Notes: a model not told the origin generated them from the sequence alone. 64,000 bases of DNA from an uncultured Selenomonadales bacterium (GCA_946407015.1 CAMJML010000001.1:124001-188000), one strand, 5' to 3'. Positions 44,541-52,553 are shown, numbered from the stretch's first letter. Numbers and translations are program-made.

Positions 44541-45092
44541 ATGGTCAAAAATGCACTGGGTTTAATTGAAGTGGTTGGTTTGACTGCCGGGGTCGAAGCC
44601 GCTGATGCGGCCGTCAAGGCAGCAAACGTGAAGTTGCTGGGTTATGAACTGGCTAAAGGCGGCGGCATGGTCGTGGTCAAGCTGGTTGGCGATGTTGCAG
44701 CCGTCAAGGCTGCCATTGACTCAGCGGCCGCGGCGGCGGCCAAAGTCAGCAAAGTAGTTGCAACGCACGTTATACCAAGACCGCACAACGAACTGGGAGG
44801 CATTGTGCTTACCAAGGATACGGTGGGATATTCGCCGGCTGCGCCCGCAGCGGCTCAGCCGGAAGAGAAAGCCACTCCTGCCGGTGAGCCGGAAACTGCA
44901 CAGGCTGAGCCTGCTGAGGCTGAAGCTGCGGTAGAGCCGCAGCCGTCCCAGGATGCGACCGGTCTAGTCCCCGAGTCTCCAAAGGGCTCTTATAGCTGCA
45001 ATTTGTGCGGCGATCCGCATTGTCCCAGAAAAAAAGGCGATCCCAAAGTCACTTGCATTCATTACGATAAAAACAACAAGGAGGATGAATAG
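44541..45092 (+). CDS. pduK: Shell protein with Cys-rich C-terminal extension, PduK-like
   Basis: ATG 44541 follows GGGGAGGTGAA. Residues 1-88 form a BMC-H domain ([32 protein letters not shown]). An Ala/Glu/Pro-rich linker of about 55 residues follows. The C-terminus has C-x2-C-x4-C-x10-C (starting at CNLCGDPHC), which may bind a metal ion or Fe-S cluster, as proposed for PduK. The pore region KGGGMV differs from that of PduA. It sits between the reactivase genes and the PduJ-like gene, the reverse of the J-K order in Salmonella. Confidence 0.9.
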   Translation: MVKNALGLIEVVGLTAGVEAADAAVKAANVKLLGYELAKGGGMVVVKLVGDVAAVKAAIDSAAAAAAKVSKVVATHVIPRPHNELGGIVLTKDTVGYSPAAPAAAQPEEKATPAGEPETAQAEPAEAEAAVEPQPSQDATGLVPESPKGSYSCNLCGDPHCPRKKGDPKVTCIHYDKNNKEDE

Positions 45093-45093
45093 T

Positions 45094-45372
45094 ATGCGTG
45101 GAGAGGCATTAGGAATGGTAGAAACCAAAGGTCTTGTGGGCGCAATCGAAGCTGCCGATGCCATGGTAAAAGCAGCAAATGTTATTTTAGTTGGTTATGA
45201 AAAAATCGGATCCGGATTGGTAACTGTGATGGTGCGCGGGGATGTCGGTGCTGTCAAAGCGGCAACCGACAGCGGCGCAGCCGCAGCGCAAAAAGTAGGC
45301 GAACTGGTATCCGTTCATGTCATTCCTCGCCCTCATACCGACATTGAGAAAATCCTGCCAAAGTTTGAATAG
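45094..45372 (+). CDS. pduJ: Microcompartment hexameric shell protein, PduJ-like (BMC-H)
   Basis: This 92-residue BMC domain is nearly identical to the one at 38216, with the same pore KIGSGL and the same [10 protein letters not shown] ending; differences are mostly conservative. ATG 45094 follows AAGGAGGATG. PduA and PduJ are the main facet proteins of the Pdu shell and such near-duplicates are normal. Naming as PduJ rests on its position next to pduK and pduL. Confidence 0.93.
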   Translation: MRGEALGMVETKGLVGAIEAADAMVKAANVILVGYEKIGSGLVTVMVRGDVGAVKAATDSGAAAAQKVGELVSVHVIPRPHTDIEKILPKFE

Positions 45373-45411
45373 TTGGCACAGAAAGAATTCCAGACGGAGT
45401 GAGGTGAGAGG

Positions 45412-46068
45412 ATGGAGCGAGCAGCTATCGAACAAGTTGTGGCAAAAGTACTAGCTGCTCTGTCGGCCCAGCCGGCAGAGCAAGCTGAGACAAAGGGGAT
45501 TCCGGTTGGCATATCCAATCGCCATATCCATCTCTCTGCCGAGCATACGGCAATCCTGTTTGGCCCTGGCCATGAATTAACCAAGGACCGGGACCTGAAG
45601 CAAACCGGTGAGTTTGCGGCCAAGGAAACGGTCACCTTGGTGGGACCCAAAGGAGTGATCCGTGGGGTGCGGGTTTTAGGTCCGGTTCGGGCCTTTACGC
45701 AAATTGAGTTATCCAGCACCGACGGTTTCAGCCTGGGGATCAACCCGCCGGTACGCAATTCCGGTGACATTGCCGGTTCGGCAGGAATCGTGGTCGTAGG
45801 CTCCAAAGGAGCGGTTACCCTTTCCGAAGGCGTGATCTGTGCGGCCCGGCATATTCACATCTGTGAAAAGGATGCTAAGCTGTTCCAGGTAGCGGACGGC
45901 AGCCGGGTCACGGTGGCCGTGCCCGGTCCACGCGGCGGTACGCTAAGCAATGTGTTGGTACGGGTTCATCCGACCTTTCGGCGGGAGTTTCATATTGACA
46001 CCGACGAAGCCAATGGTCTGGGACTGAGCAATGGCCAGTTGGTAACCCTGCACCATGAGGAGGGCTAA
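45412..46068 (+). CDS. pduL: Phosphate propanoyltransferase
   Basis: PduL converts propionyl-CoA and phosphate to propionyl phosphate and recycles CoA inside the microcompartment. The 218-residue protein has an N-terminal encapsulation-type helix (MERAAIEQVVAKVLAALSAQ) and two PduL repeats with the zinc-binding His residues in GISNRHIHLS and AARHIHICEKD. GPVRAFTQIELS and NPPVRNSGD complete the family pattern. ATG 45412 follows GAGGTGAGAGG. Confidence 0.94.
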   Translation: MERAAIEQVVAKVLAALSAQPAEQAETKGIPVGISNRHIHLSAEHTAILFGPGHELTKDRDLKQTGEFAAKETVTLVGPKGVIRGVRVLGPVRAFTQIELSSTDGFSLGINPPVRNSGDIAGSAGIVVVGSKGAVTLSEGVICAARHIHICEKDAKLFQVADGSRVTVAVPGPRGGTLSNVLVRVHPTFRREFHIDTDEANGLGLSNGQLVTLHHEEG

Positions 46069-46073
46069 GTCCT

Positions 46074-46892
46074 ATGGATACTGAGGCCTTGATACAAACC
46101 ATCACCAGTGAAGTGCTCCGGCAATTAAAAAGTGCGGAGGCCGGTCAAGGGCAGCCTGGTGCTGCCCGGGCCGGAAAGGTGCTGGCCATTTTCACCGGTG
46201 GGACAATCGGACTGGATCAGGCCCTAACCGAGCTGAGGAGCATTCAGTCTTTTACCTCGGCCATTACCGTGGTATTGTCCACGGCAGCCGAAAAGATTAT
46301 TGGTACAGCCAAAATCCGGGAAACGCTGGGTGGGCATGTCACGATTGTCACGGCCCAGTCTGATTATCCCGGCAAGCTGTTACAGGAAGCCGATGTTGTT
46401 CTGGTTCCGGTGCTGACGCAGAATACGGCGGCCAAGGTCGCTCAGACACTGGCCGACTCGCTGGCATCCACCCTGATTATGCAGGCGCTGATGCTGGGCA
46501 AGCCGGTTGTAGCCGCCCAAAATGCAGCCGATCCGGAGGATGACTGGCGTATCAAAGGAAAAATGGGGCACGTATCCCCGGGCCTGCTGAAAGCCTTAAA
46601 GAACAATTTGCAGAAGCTGGCCGAGTATGGGGTGCAGGTAGTCCAAGCGGATAGTCTGGCTGCAGTGACCCGCCAACACCTGCAGGCTGAAGCGGTGGTT
46701 CAGGCACCTGCAGCAGCCCCTGCGGTCAAGACTGGTGCTGCAGCGTCCAAAAAAGCGGTACTGACGGCAGCTGCCATTCAAGAGGCAGCCCGCAGCAAGG
46801 CCAAAACGGTAGCGGTAGCAACGGGAACCATTGTCACACCGCTGGCACTGGAAACAGCCCGTGAACATGGCGTTGAAGTTGTATTTCGCTAA
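46074..46892 (+). CDS. Microcompartment flavoprotein with PduM-like C-terminus
   Basis: This 272-residue gene occupies the place of pduM (between pduL and pduN). An encapsulation-like helix opens it (EALIQTITSEVLRQLKSA). Residues 36-165 resemble the flavoprotein (FMN-binding, Dfp/UbiX-like) fold, with VLAIFTGGTIGLDQAL, VVLSTAAEKIIG and ADVVLVPVLTQNTAAKVAQ. After an Ala-rich linker (about 212-236) the C-terminus TVAVATGTIVTPLALETAREHGVEV resembles, in short form, the end of enterobacterial PduM (IVT..A.D.A). The role is unknown; a flavin carrier or redox partner for PduS or PduO is possible. Alternative: an unrelated flavoprotein recruited to the shell. Confidence 0.75.
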   Translation: MDTEALIQTITSEVLRQLKSAEAGQGQPGAARAGKVLAIFTGGTIGLDQALTELRSIQSFTSAITVVLSTAAEKIIGTAKIRETLGGHVTIVTAQSDYPGKLLQEADVVLVPVLTQNTAAKVAQTLADSLASTLIMQALMLGKPVVAAQNAADPEDDWRIKGKMGHVSPGLLKALKNNLQKLAEYGVQVVQADSLAAVTRQHLQAEAVVQAPAAAPAVKTGAAASKKAVLTAAAIQEAARSKAKTVAVATGTIVTPLALETAREHGVEVVFR

Positions 46893-46921
46893 TTTGTAGC
46901 GCAGGAAAGGATGGATGTTTG

Positions 46922-47206
46922 ATGTGGGTGGGAAAGGTTGTCGGCACATTAGTGGCCACGCCAAAGGATGATAGTCTGACCGGCTGCAAACTGCTGATTG
47001 TCCAGCCGTCGGCCTTAGGCCTTAAGGGGAGAACATCTCCTATTGTTGCGGTAGATACAATTGGCGCCGGAACGGGCGAAAGTGTGTTAGTGGTGGATGG
47101 CAGTTCGGCCCGCCATGCGACAGGCCGGCCGACAGCGGCCGTTGATGCCGCGATTGTGGGCATTATTGACAGTATTGAAATCAATAAAGACTTACTCGAG
47201 GAGTAG
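46922..47206 (+). CDS. pduN: Microcompartment vertex protein PduN (BMC-P, EutN/CcmL family)
   Basis: This 94-residue pentameric shell protein caps the vertices of the microcompartment. It has MWVGKVVGTLVATPKDDSLTG at the start, DTIGAGTGESVLVVDGSSAR in the middle, and DAAIVGIIDSIEIN at the end. I chose ATG 46922 rather than the TTG immediately before it. The 3' end lies four bases before pduO. Confidence 0.94.
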   Translation: MWVGKVVGTLVATPKDDSLTGCKLLIVQPSALGLKGRTSPIVAVDTIGAGTGESVLVVDGSSARHATGRPTAAVDAAIVGIIDSIEINKDLLEE

Positions 47207-47210
47207 TACC

Positions 47211-48248
47211 ATGAAAGTTTATACAAAAACTGGTGACGGCGGTCAAACCAGCCTGCTTTCCAAGCAGCGCGTGTATAAAGACCATGACCGGGTAAACGCC
47301 TATGGTACAGTGGATGAAGCCAGCGCCGCGATGGGGCTGGCCAAAGCATTAACCGACAAGGAATGGGCCGTAGCCATCATTCAGTCCGTTCAGGAAGAAT
47401 TGATTTTGCTGAACGCTGATCTGGCAACCGAAACCATCACAGCGGACAGTACACTCAGAATTACGGCCGACCATGTTACAAGACTGGAAAGCATTATTGA
47501 TTCGCTGGAAGCAAAACGCATTCCCCAGCGCTATTTTGTTACGCCGGGAACGACAACTGCAGGAGCCGCGCTGGATTTAGCCAGGACAGTGGTCCGGAGA
47601 GCCGAACGGCTGGTGGTTACCCTGAAGCGGACGGAAACAGTATCCGTTCATGTCGGCTTGTATTTAAACCGGTTATCCGATCTGCTCTATGTATTGGCCC
47701 GTTGTGTGGAGCAGGAAGAACTCATTCAAACGGTTGCCAAAGAAGTGATGCAGGTTTTGGCGGTCAATCAGGGCAAAGGTGCGGTGACCGCAAGCGACGT
47801 GATGGCTCAGGCCCAAAGAATTGTGGCTGCAGCCACTGCAGCCGATTCGGTCAGTCTGCTTGAGCAGGCCAAAAAGCTGCTGGCGGCTGCCGAACGAAAA
47901 GCGCAGGAAATTGGCGTGCCTATGGTGATTGCAGTCGTAGATGCCGGCGGCAATTTGGTTGCCCAGCAGCGGATGGACGGTGCTTTGCTTGGCAGCATTT
48001 CGATTGCGCTCGACAAGGCCTATACGGCGGCAGCGCTCAAACTGCCTACCGATCAAGCCGCCGAGGTGGCCATTCCCGGACAGCCGCTGTATGGATTAAA
48101 TACAGCCGGTGCCGGACGGTTTATTGTTTTTGGCGGCGGCTTTCCGCTGTACTCCGGCGGCAGGCTGACCGGCGGAATTGGTGTAAGCGGTGGGTCTGTA
48201 GAAGAAGATATGGTTGTTGCTAAGGCTGGCCTGGCAGCCTTGCAGTAA
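47211..48248 (+). CDS. pduO: ATP:cob(I)alamin adenosyltransferase fused to a GlcG/HbpS-type domain
   Basis: The ATG at 47211 follows GAGGAGTAG; the open frame continues upstream through pduN in another frame but without homology. Residues 1-165 are a PduO-type adenosyltransferase (YTKTGDGGQTSLL, DRVNAYGTVDEASAAMG, RRAERLVVTL, LYLNRLSDLLYVLAR) that makes coenzyme B12. Residues about 205-345 are a DUF336/GlcG domain (VPMVIAVVDAGGNLVAQQRMDGA, GGFPLYSGGRLTGGIGVSGG), in PduO linked to heme or cobalamin binding. Between them, residues 169-187 (EELIQTVAKEVMQVLAV) read like an encapsulation helix. It works with PduS to regenerate the dehydratase cofactor. Confidence 0.92.
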   Translation: MKVYTKTGDGGQTSLLSKQRVYKDHDRVNAYGTVDEASAAMGLAKALTDKEWAVAIIQSVQEELILLNADLATETITADSTLRITADHVTRLESIIDSLEAKRIPQRYFVTPGTTTAGAALDLARTVVRRAERLVVTLKRTETVSVHVGLYLNRLSDLLYVLARCVEQEELIQTVAKEVMQVLAVNQGKGAVTASDVMAQAQRIVAAATAADSVSLLEQAKKLLAAAERKAQEIGVPMVIAVVDAGGNLVAQQRMDGALLGSISIALDKAYTAAALKLPTDQAAEVAIPGQPLYGLNTAGAGRFIVFGGGFPLYSGGRLTGGIGVSGGSVEEDMVVAKAGLAALQ

Positions 48249-48277
48249 AGCAACTGTGGATGGGAGGAAGAGCTTAG

Positions 48278-49705
48278 ATGGTGATAGATCAAACATTAAT
48301 TGCGCGTATTACAGCAGAAGTCATGGCTCACATGCAGGGAAATTCCACGCAGGCCTATGGCATTTTTGCTACCGTTGACGAGGCCGTAGCGGCTGCTCGT
48401 TCAGCTCAAAAACAGTTGGCCGGGTTATCGATTGAAAAACGGGAGTGCCTGATTCAGGCTATGCGGGATACCGCTTATGAAAATGCGGCTTTGCTCGCAC
48501 AGATGGCGGTAGAAGAATCGGGGATGGGCAATGTAGCGGATAAAACAATCAAAAATCAGCTGGCTGCCCGGAAAACCCCGGGAACTGAGGATCTCTGCAC
48601 CCATGCCTGGAGTGGAGATCATGGCTTAACCTTAATTGAAATGGGGCCTTATGGTGTGATTGGGGCGATTACCCCGACGACCAATCCGTCCGAGACGGTT
48701 ATTTGCAATGGGATCGGTATGATCGCGGCCGGAAATGCCGTCATTTTCAGCCCGCACCCAAAAGCCAAAGGCACATCGATTAAAATTATTCGCTTACTCA
48801 ACGAGGCCATTGTCAAGGCCGGCGGTCCGGACAATCTCCTGACGACGCTAGCCGAGCCGACCATTGAAGCAGCTAATGCGATTATGAAACATCCCGGCAT
48901 TAATATGCTGGTCGCCACCGGAGGGCCGGGTGTGGTCAAAGCCGTCATGTCTTCAGGAAAAAAGGCGATTGGGGCCGGAGCCGGCAATCCGCCGGCCGTG
49001 GTGGACGAAACGGCGGATATTGAAAAAGCGGCCCGCGATATTGTGGCCGGTTGTTCGTTTGACAATAACCTGCCCTGCATTGCTGAAAAGGAAGTCATTG
49101 CAGTAGGCTGCATTGCCGACCAGCTCATGGCCTATATGCAAAAATACGGCGCGTACAAAATTTCCGGACGGCAGATTGATGAGCTGCTCGGTATCATCAT
49201 GACCGAGGAAGAAGCCAAGATGGCAGCAGGCTGCACCGAGAAACCGAAAAAAGTGTATGGCATCAATAAGGATTATGTCGGCAAAGATGCCTCTTATATT
49301 CTCAGCAAACTGGGTATTGAAGCGCCTGCCGGCACCAAGGTGATTATTTGTGAAACCGAGGCGGATCATCCTTTTGTGATTGAGGAACTCATGATGCCGG
49401 TGCTGCCCGTCGTTCAGGTCAAGGATGTGGATGCAGCCATCCAACTGGCGGTCAAGGTCGAGCATGGTAATCGTCATACCGCCGTTATGCACTCGAAAAA
49501 TGTCGATCATTTAACCCGGTTGGCCAAAGCCATCGAGACGACTATTTTTGTGAAAAATGCACCTTCTTATGCTGGGATTGGAGTGGGAGGCGAGGGCTTT
49601 ACTACCTTTACCATCGCCGGACCGACCGGGGAAGGCCTGACCTCACCCCGCAGCTTCACTCGTCAGCGCCGGTGCGTGCTTGTTGACGCATTTTCAATCG
49701 TCTAA
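48278..49705 (+). CDS. pduP: CoA-acylating propionaldehyde dehydrogenase
   Basis: PduP oxidises propionaldehyde to propionyl-CoA with NAD+ in the microcompartment lumen. The 475-residue protein has an N-terminal encapsulation helix (TLIARITAEVMAHMQ) and then the aldehyde dehydrogenase body with GAITPTTNPSETVICN, GPGVVKAVMSSGKKAIGAG and the catalytic Cys in FDNNLPCIAEKE (about 267). FTIAGPTGEGLTSPRSFTRQ stands near the end. ATG 48278 follows TGGGAGGAAGA, 29 bp after pduO. Confidence 0.95.
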   Translation: MVIDQTLIARITAEVMAHMQGNSTQAYGIFATVDEAVAAARSAQKQLAGLSIEKRECLIQAMRDTAYENAALLAQMAVEESGMGNVADKTIKNQLAARKTPGTEDLCTHAWSGDHGLTLIEMGPYGVIGAITPTTNPSETVICNGIGMIAAGNAVIFSPHPKAKGTSIKIIRLLNEAIVKAGGPDNLLTTLAEPTIEAANAIMKHPGINMLVATGGPGVVKAVMSSGKKAIGAGAGNPPAVVDETADIEKAARDIVAGCSFDNNLPCIAEKEVIAVGCIADQLMAYMQKYGAYKISGRQIDELLGIIMTEEEAKMAAGCTEKPKKVYGINKDYVGKDASYILSKLGIEAPAGTKVIICETEADHPFVIEELMMPVLPVVQVKDVDAAIQLAVKVEHGNRHTAVMHSKNVDHLTRLAKAIETTIFVKNAPSYAGIGVGGEGFTTFTIAGPTGEGLTSPRSFTRQRRCVLVDAFSIV

Positions 49706-49738
49706 ATTGTCCAAGTGCAACAAGGGAGCTGGTGAAGG

Positions 49739-51067
49739 ATGCGCGAAGAGATTATTGGTGCAGTGAGAGCGGCTGGTGTAGTGGGAGCCGGGGGAGCCGG
49801 CTTTCCCACTCATACCAAAATCAATGCCAGTGTGGATGTGGTTATTGCCAATGGCGCGGAATGTGAGCCGCTATTGCGGACCAATCAACACCTCATGGCA
49901 GTGGAAAGCAAAAAAATTGTTCAGGGTTTGAAGCTGGTCATGGATGCGACCGGAGCGAAGCGGGGCTATATTGGCTTAAAAAGCAAATATGAGGCAGCCA
50001 TGGCCAATCTTACAACGGCGGTCAGCTCGTTGGGGTATTCAAGCATTGAATTGTTTATTTTACCGGATTTTTACCCGGCCGGTGATGAACAGGTACTGGT
50101 GCATGAAGTGACAGGCCGGATTGTGCCGGAAGGCGGCATTCCGCTCAATGTGGGTGCCGTAGTATCCAATGTCGAGACGCTGATGAATGTGGCTCAGGCC
50201 GTAACAGGCCAGCCGGTGGTTGATAAGTATGTGACCATTACGGGGGCTGTCCGGACGCCGGTTACGCTGAAAGTGCCGGTTGGGACCAAGGTGAGCGATC
50301 TCATTGCGCTGGCCGGTGGCCCGACAGTACAGCCCTATGCCCTGATCGACGGCGGTCCGATGATGGGAAAATTGACTTCGCCCCAGGCCACCGTGACCAA
50401 AACAACAGGCGGTATCATTGTGCTGCCTGTGCAGCATTCATTGGTGGTACAAAAAGAAACGGATTGGAATGCCATTGCCAACCGGGCCAAAGCTGTCTGT
50501 TGTAACTGCATGGCCTGTACCGATGTGTGCCCGCGGCATTTGCTGGGCCACAGTCTGGAGCCGCACCGTGTCATGCAGGTGATTGGTCGCAGCCAGTTTA
50601 GCGATACCGATACAGTTACAAGAGCCTTTCTTTGTTCCGAATGTGGAGCTTGCGATACCTTCGGCTGTTCCATGGGGCTGTCACCCCGGCGTGTCAATGC
50701 CGAACTAAAACGGCAGCTCAGTAAAGCCGGCATGAAGAATCCGCACCGGCGGCAGCCTTTGGCTGCTAAAGCGCAGCGGGAATTTCGCCGGATTCCGACC
50801 AAGCGCTTGGTCGCCCGGCTGGGCTTGACGGCTTATGATGTGAAAGCTCCGCTGCAAATGGAGGAGCCGCCTGTCCAGGCAGTGGAAATCGCGCTCTCCC
50901 AGCATATTGGAGCTCCTGCTAAGCCGACCGTCCAAATAGGAGACCTTGTCAAACGCGGCGATGTCATCGCAGATATTCCGGAAGGCGCACTGGGCGCCAG
51001 AGTGCATGCCAGTATTACCGGTAAAGTCGTTTCAATAAATGACCGGATTGGTATTCGGGCAGTTTAA
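49739..51067 (+). CDS. pduS: Cobalamin reductase PduS (RnfC-like Fe-S flavoprotein)
   Basis: PduS reduces cobalamin for the adenosyltransferase PduO. The 442-residue protein has the RnfC-type Gly-rich NADH/FMN motif (GVVGAGGAGFPTHTKI) and an SLBB-like region (TPVTLKVPVGTKVSDLIALAGG). Two Fe-S motifs follow (CCNCMACTDVCP and CSECGACDTFGC). The C-terminal stretch KRGDVIADIPEGALGARVHASITGKV resembles a biotinyl/lipoyl-like barrel. It overlaps the pre-start region of pduT, indicating tight coupling. Confidence 0.93.
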   Translation: MREEIIGAVRAAGVVGAGGAGFPTHTKINASVDVVIANGAECEPLLRTNQHLMAVESKKIVQGLKLVMDATGAKRGYIGLKSKYEAAMANLTTAVSSLGYSSIELFILPDFYPAGDEQVLVHEVTGRIVPEGGIPLNVGAVVSNVETLMNVAQAVTGQPVVDKYVTITGAVRTPVTLKVPVGTKVSDLIALAGGPTVQPYALIDGGPMMGKLTSPQATVTKTTGGIIVLPVQHSLVVQKETDWNAIANRAKAVCCNCMACTDVCPRHLLGHSLEPHRVMQVIGRSQFSDTDTVTRAFLCSECGACDTFGCSMGLSPRRVNAELKRQLSKAGMKNPHRRQPLAAKAQREFRRIPTKRLVARLGLTAYDVKAPLQMEEPPVQAVEIALSQHIGAPAKPTVQIGDLVKRGDVIADIPEGALGARVHASITGKVVSINDRIGIRAV

Positions 51068-51089
51068 AGCTGCAGGAGGTAAAGGGAGT

Positions 51090-51641
51090 ATGAGAAGTGC
51101 TATCGGGTTGCTTGAGATGAAGAACATAACCAAAGGCATCCTGGTTGCGGATGCTATGTTGAAAGCAGCCAATATTGAGCTGATTATGGCGCAGCCGCTA
51201 TGCCCGGGCAAGTATGTTGTGATGGTGGCCGGCGATGTCGGTGCTGTACAGAGTGCGGTACGCAGTGGTCAGGCTGCCGGCGGGTCGGACAATATCGTGG
51301 ATGAATTTATTTTGCCCAACGCCCATGCTAGCATTTTTCCGGCCTTGACAGGCTGTACCAGTGTAAAGGAAATTAAGGCTTTAGGAGTGATTGAAAGCTT
51401 TTCCGTGGCCTCGGCGATCATTGCCGCCGATGCTGCCGTCAAATCGGCCGCAGTGGAGTTGCTGGAAGTGCGGCTGGCCCGGGGCATGGGCGGGAAAGCC
51501 GTTGTCACCATGTCCGGGGATGTCGGAGCGGTGAATGCCGCCGTACGGGCAGGCACCAATGTCATTAAAGAATCAGGATTTTTCCTGGATTCGCTGGTTT
51601 TACCTGCGCCGCATAAACAATTGCATGAGGTCTTATATTAA
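51090..51641 (+). CDS. pduT: Trimeric shell protein PduT (tandem BMC, Fe-S pore)
   Basis: ATG 51090 follows GCAGGAGGTAAAGGGAG. The 183-residue protein has two tandem BMC domains (SAIGLLEMKNITKGILVADAM and ALGVIESFSVASAIIAADAA). Cys38 in AQPLCPGKY matches the position of the Cys that in known PduT holds a 4Fe-4S cluster in the trimer's pore, thought to pass electrons to or from PduS. It is the last gene of the run and a strong terminator follows. Confidence 0.93.
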   Translation: MRSAIGLLEMKNITKGILVADAMLKAANIELIMAQPLCPGKYVVMVAGDVGAVQSAVRSGQAAGGSDNIVDEFILPNAHASIFPALTGCTSVKEIKALGVIESFSVASAIIAADAAVKSAAVELLEVRLARGMGGKAVVTMSGDVGAVNAAVRAGTNVIKESGFFLDSLVLPAPHKQLHEVLY

Positions 51642-51722
51642 GCTTGATGTTAGAACGCATCAGCGGTTTAACGAGTATATGAAACCATTATTTAAAAAAT
51701 CCATATCCATAGGGTTGTAACG

Positions 51723-51767
51723 AAAAAGCAGGCATTTGCAATTTTGCAAATGCCTGCTTTTTTATTT
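51723..51767. terminator. Bidirectional terminator ending the pdu operon
   Basis: A perfect 19-bp stem (51723-51741 with 51744-51762, 2-base spacer) has A5 on the left and T6 on the right. It can end both the pdu run and the convergent minus-strand gene. Confidence 0.9.
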
Positions 51768-51779
51768 GGCTTAAGGGTG

Positions 51780-52148
51780 TTAATGCTTCCGTATGGCAGG
51801 CAAATAAAGCCCTTGCTCATACAAAGCAATTTCCAGAAAAAAACGTTCCAAAATAATTTGATTGATCATGAGCTGGACCTGTTCGGCGGTACGGTTAACC
51901 CCTTGTTGAATGGAAGCCAGGACCGCTTCGGCTTCTACGTTGGAAAAATGTGTTGGAACAGGCACATGAAAGACCGGCTCAAACCAAATGTTTGCATAGG
52001 CATCAATGTATTCAGTCATCCGTGCTGCCACTGTGTCGATCAATCCTTGATCGGTAGACATTTCCGTCAGCCATTTGCGAAGGAGGGCTTCTACCTCGTT
52101 ACTCTGATAACCCGCTTTTTGAGGCATTGGAATTACTTTTGCCGCCAA
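51780..52148 (-). CDS. Hypothetical protein downstream of csrA, 122 residues
   Basis: The start is TTG at 52148 with CAGGGGGAA upstream, 46 bp after csrA on the same strand, so the two are probably one operon. The product is soluble and largely helical (NEVEALLRKWLTEMSTDQGLI, VEAEAVLASIQQGVNRTAEQVQ, ILERFFLEIALYEQG). It has no recognised motif. It is not FliW, the usual csrA partner in Firmicutes. A link with flagellar or CsrA control is suggested only by position. Confidence 0.65.
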   Translation of the reverse strand: MAAKVIPMPQKAGYQSNEVEALLRKWLTEMSTDQGLIDTVAARMTEYIDAYANIWFEPVFHVPVPTHFSNVEAEAVLASIQQGVNRTAEQVQLMINQIILERFFLEIALYEQGLYLPAIRKH

Positions 52149-52194
52149 TCTTATTCCCCCTGTTGCCGCCGTAAGGCCTCATTCGTGCTGCAGG

Positions 52195-52371
52195 CTACTT
52201 CTCCGGTAAATATCTGAGCTTATCTTCAAAGATTTCACCACGGGTAATGTTAATCGATTTTGGAGCATCGATCACTAATCTAAGCTGCTTGCCGTCTCCT
52301 TTAACCACCTTAACCATAATATCTTTTCCAATCATGACATACTCACCAGGTTTTCTTGCCAATACCAGCAT
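52195..52371 (-). CDS. csrA: Carbon storage regulator CsrA
   Basis: This 58-residue RNA-binding translational repressor starts at ATG 52371, with GAGGTG six bases upstream; an in-frame GTG at 52380 lies in that site. MLVLARKPGEYVMIGKDIMV, the RNA-contact Arg residues in the first strand, and APKSINITRGEIFED are canonical. In Firmicutes CsrA binds GGA motifs in the flagellin leader. It lies immediately before the flagellar cluster, on the opposite strand, and no fliW is seen in the window. Confidence 0.93.
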   Translation of the reverse strand: MLVLARKPGEYVMIGKDIMVKVVKGDGKQLRLVIDAPKSINITRGEIFEDKLRYLPEK

Positions 52372-52386
52372 AATGCTCACCTCATC

Positions 52387-52430
52387 TAAATAATCCTTTA
52401 TTTGGTTTTATTATCTCATTGGATTATTTA
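52387..52430. promoter_or_regulatory. Inverted repeat in the csrA leader or promoter
   Basis: TAAATAATCC (52387-52396) and GGATTATTTA (52421-52430) are perfect 10-bp inverted copies, 24 bases apart. They lie just upstream of the csrA ribosome site. An operator or a leader hairpin are both possible. No clear sigma-A or sigma-28 hexamers are seen. Confidence 0.45.
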
Positions 52431-52503
52431 GTCTAAATTAAATCATGCTGTCCTTTTTGCAAATTTTCTTAGCTTTTGTTGAATTTTGTCTTCGGTCTTG
52501 TTA

Positions 52504-52553
52504 AGCATCTGCCAGTTACAAAGCAAAAAAACGCTTTTTTAACGGCAGATGCT
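52504..52553. repeat. Nested inverted repeat before flgD
   Basis: AGCATCTGCC (52504-52513) and GGCAGATGCT (52544-52553) are perfect inverted copies. Inside them AAAGC and GCTTT form a second small stem around an A-rich loop. It lies 75 bp before the flagellar run. It could be a terminator-like or operator structure in the csrA/flgD divergent region. A GCGATAAT about 20 bp downstream is weakly like a sigma-28 -10 box but without a correctly spaced TAAA. Confidence 0.45.
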
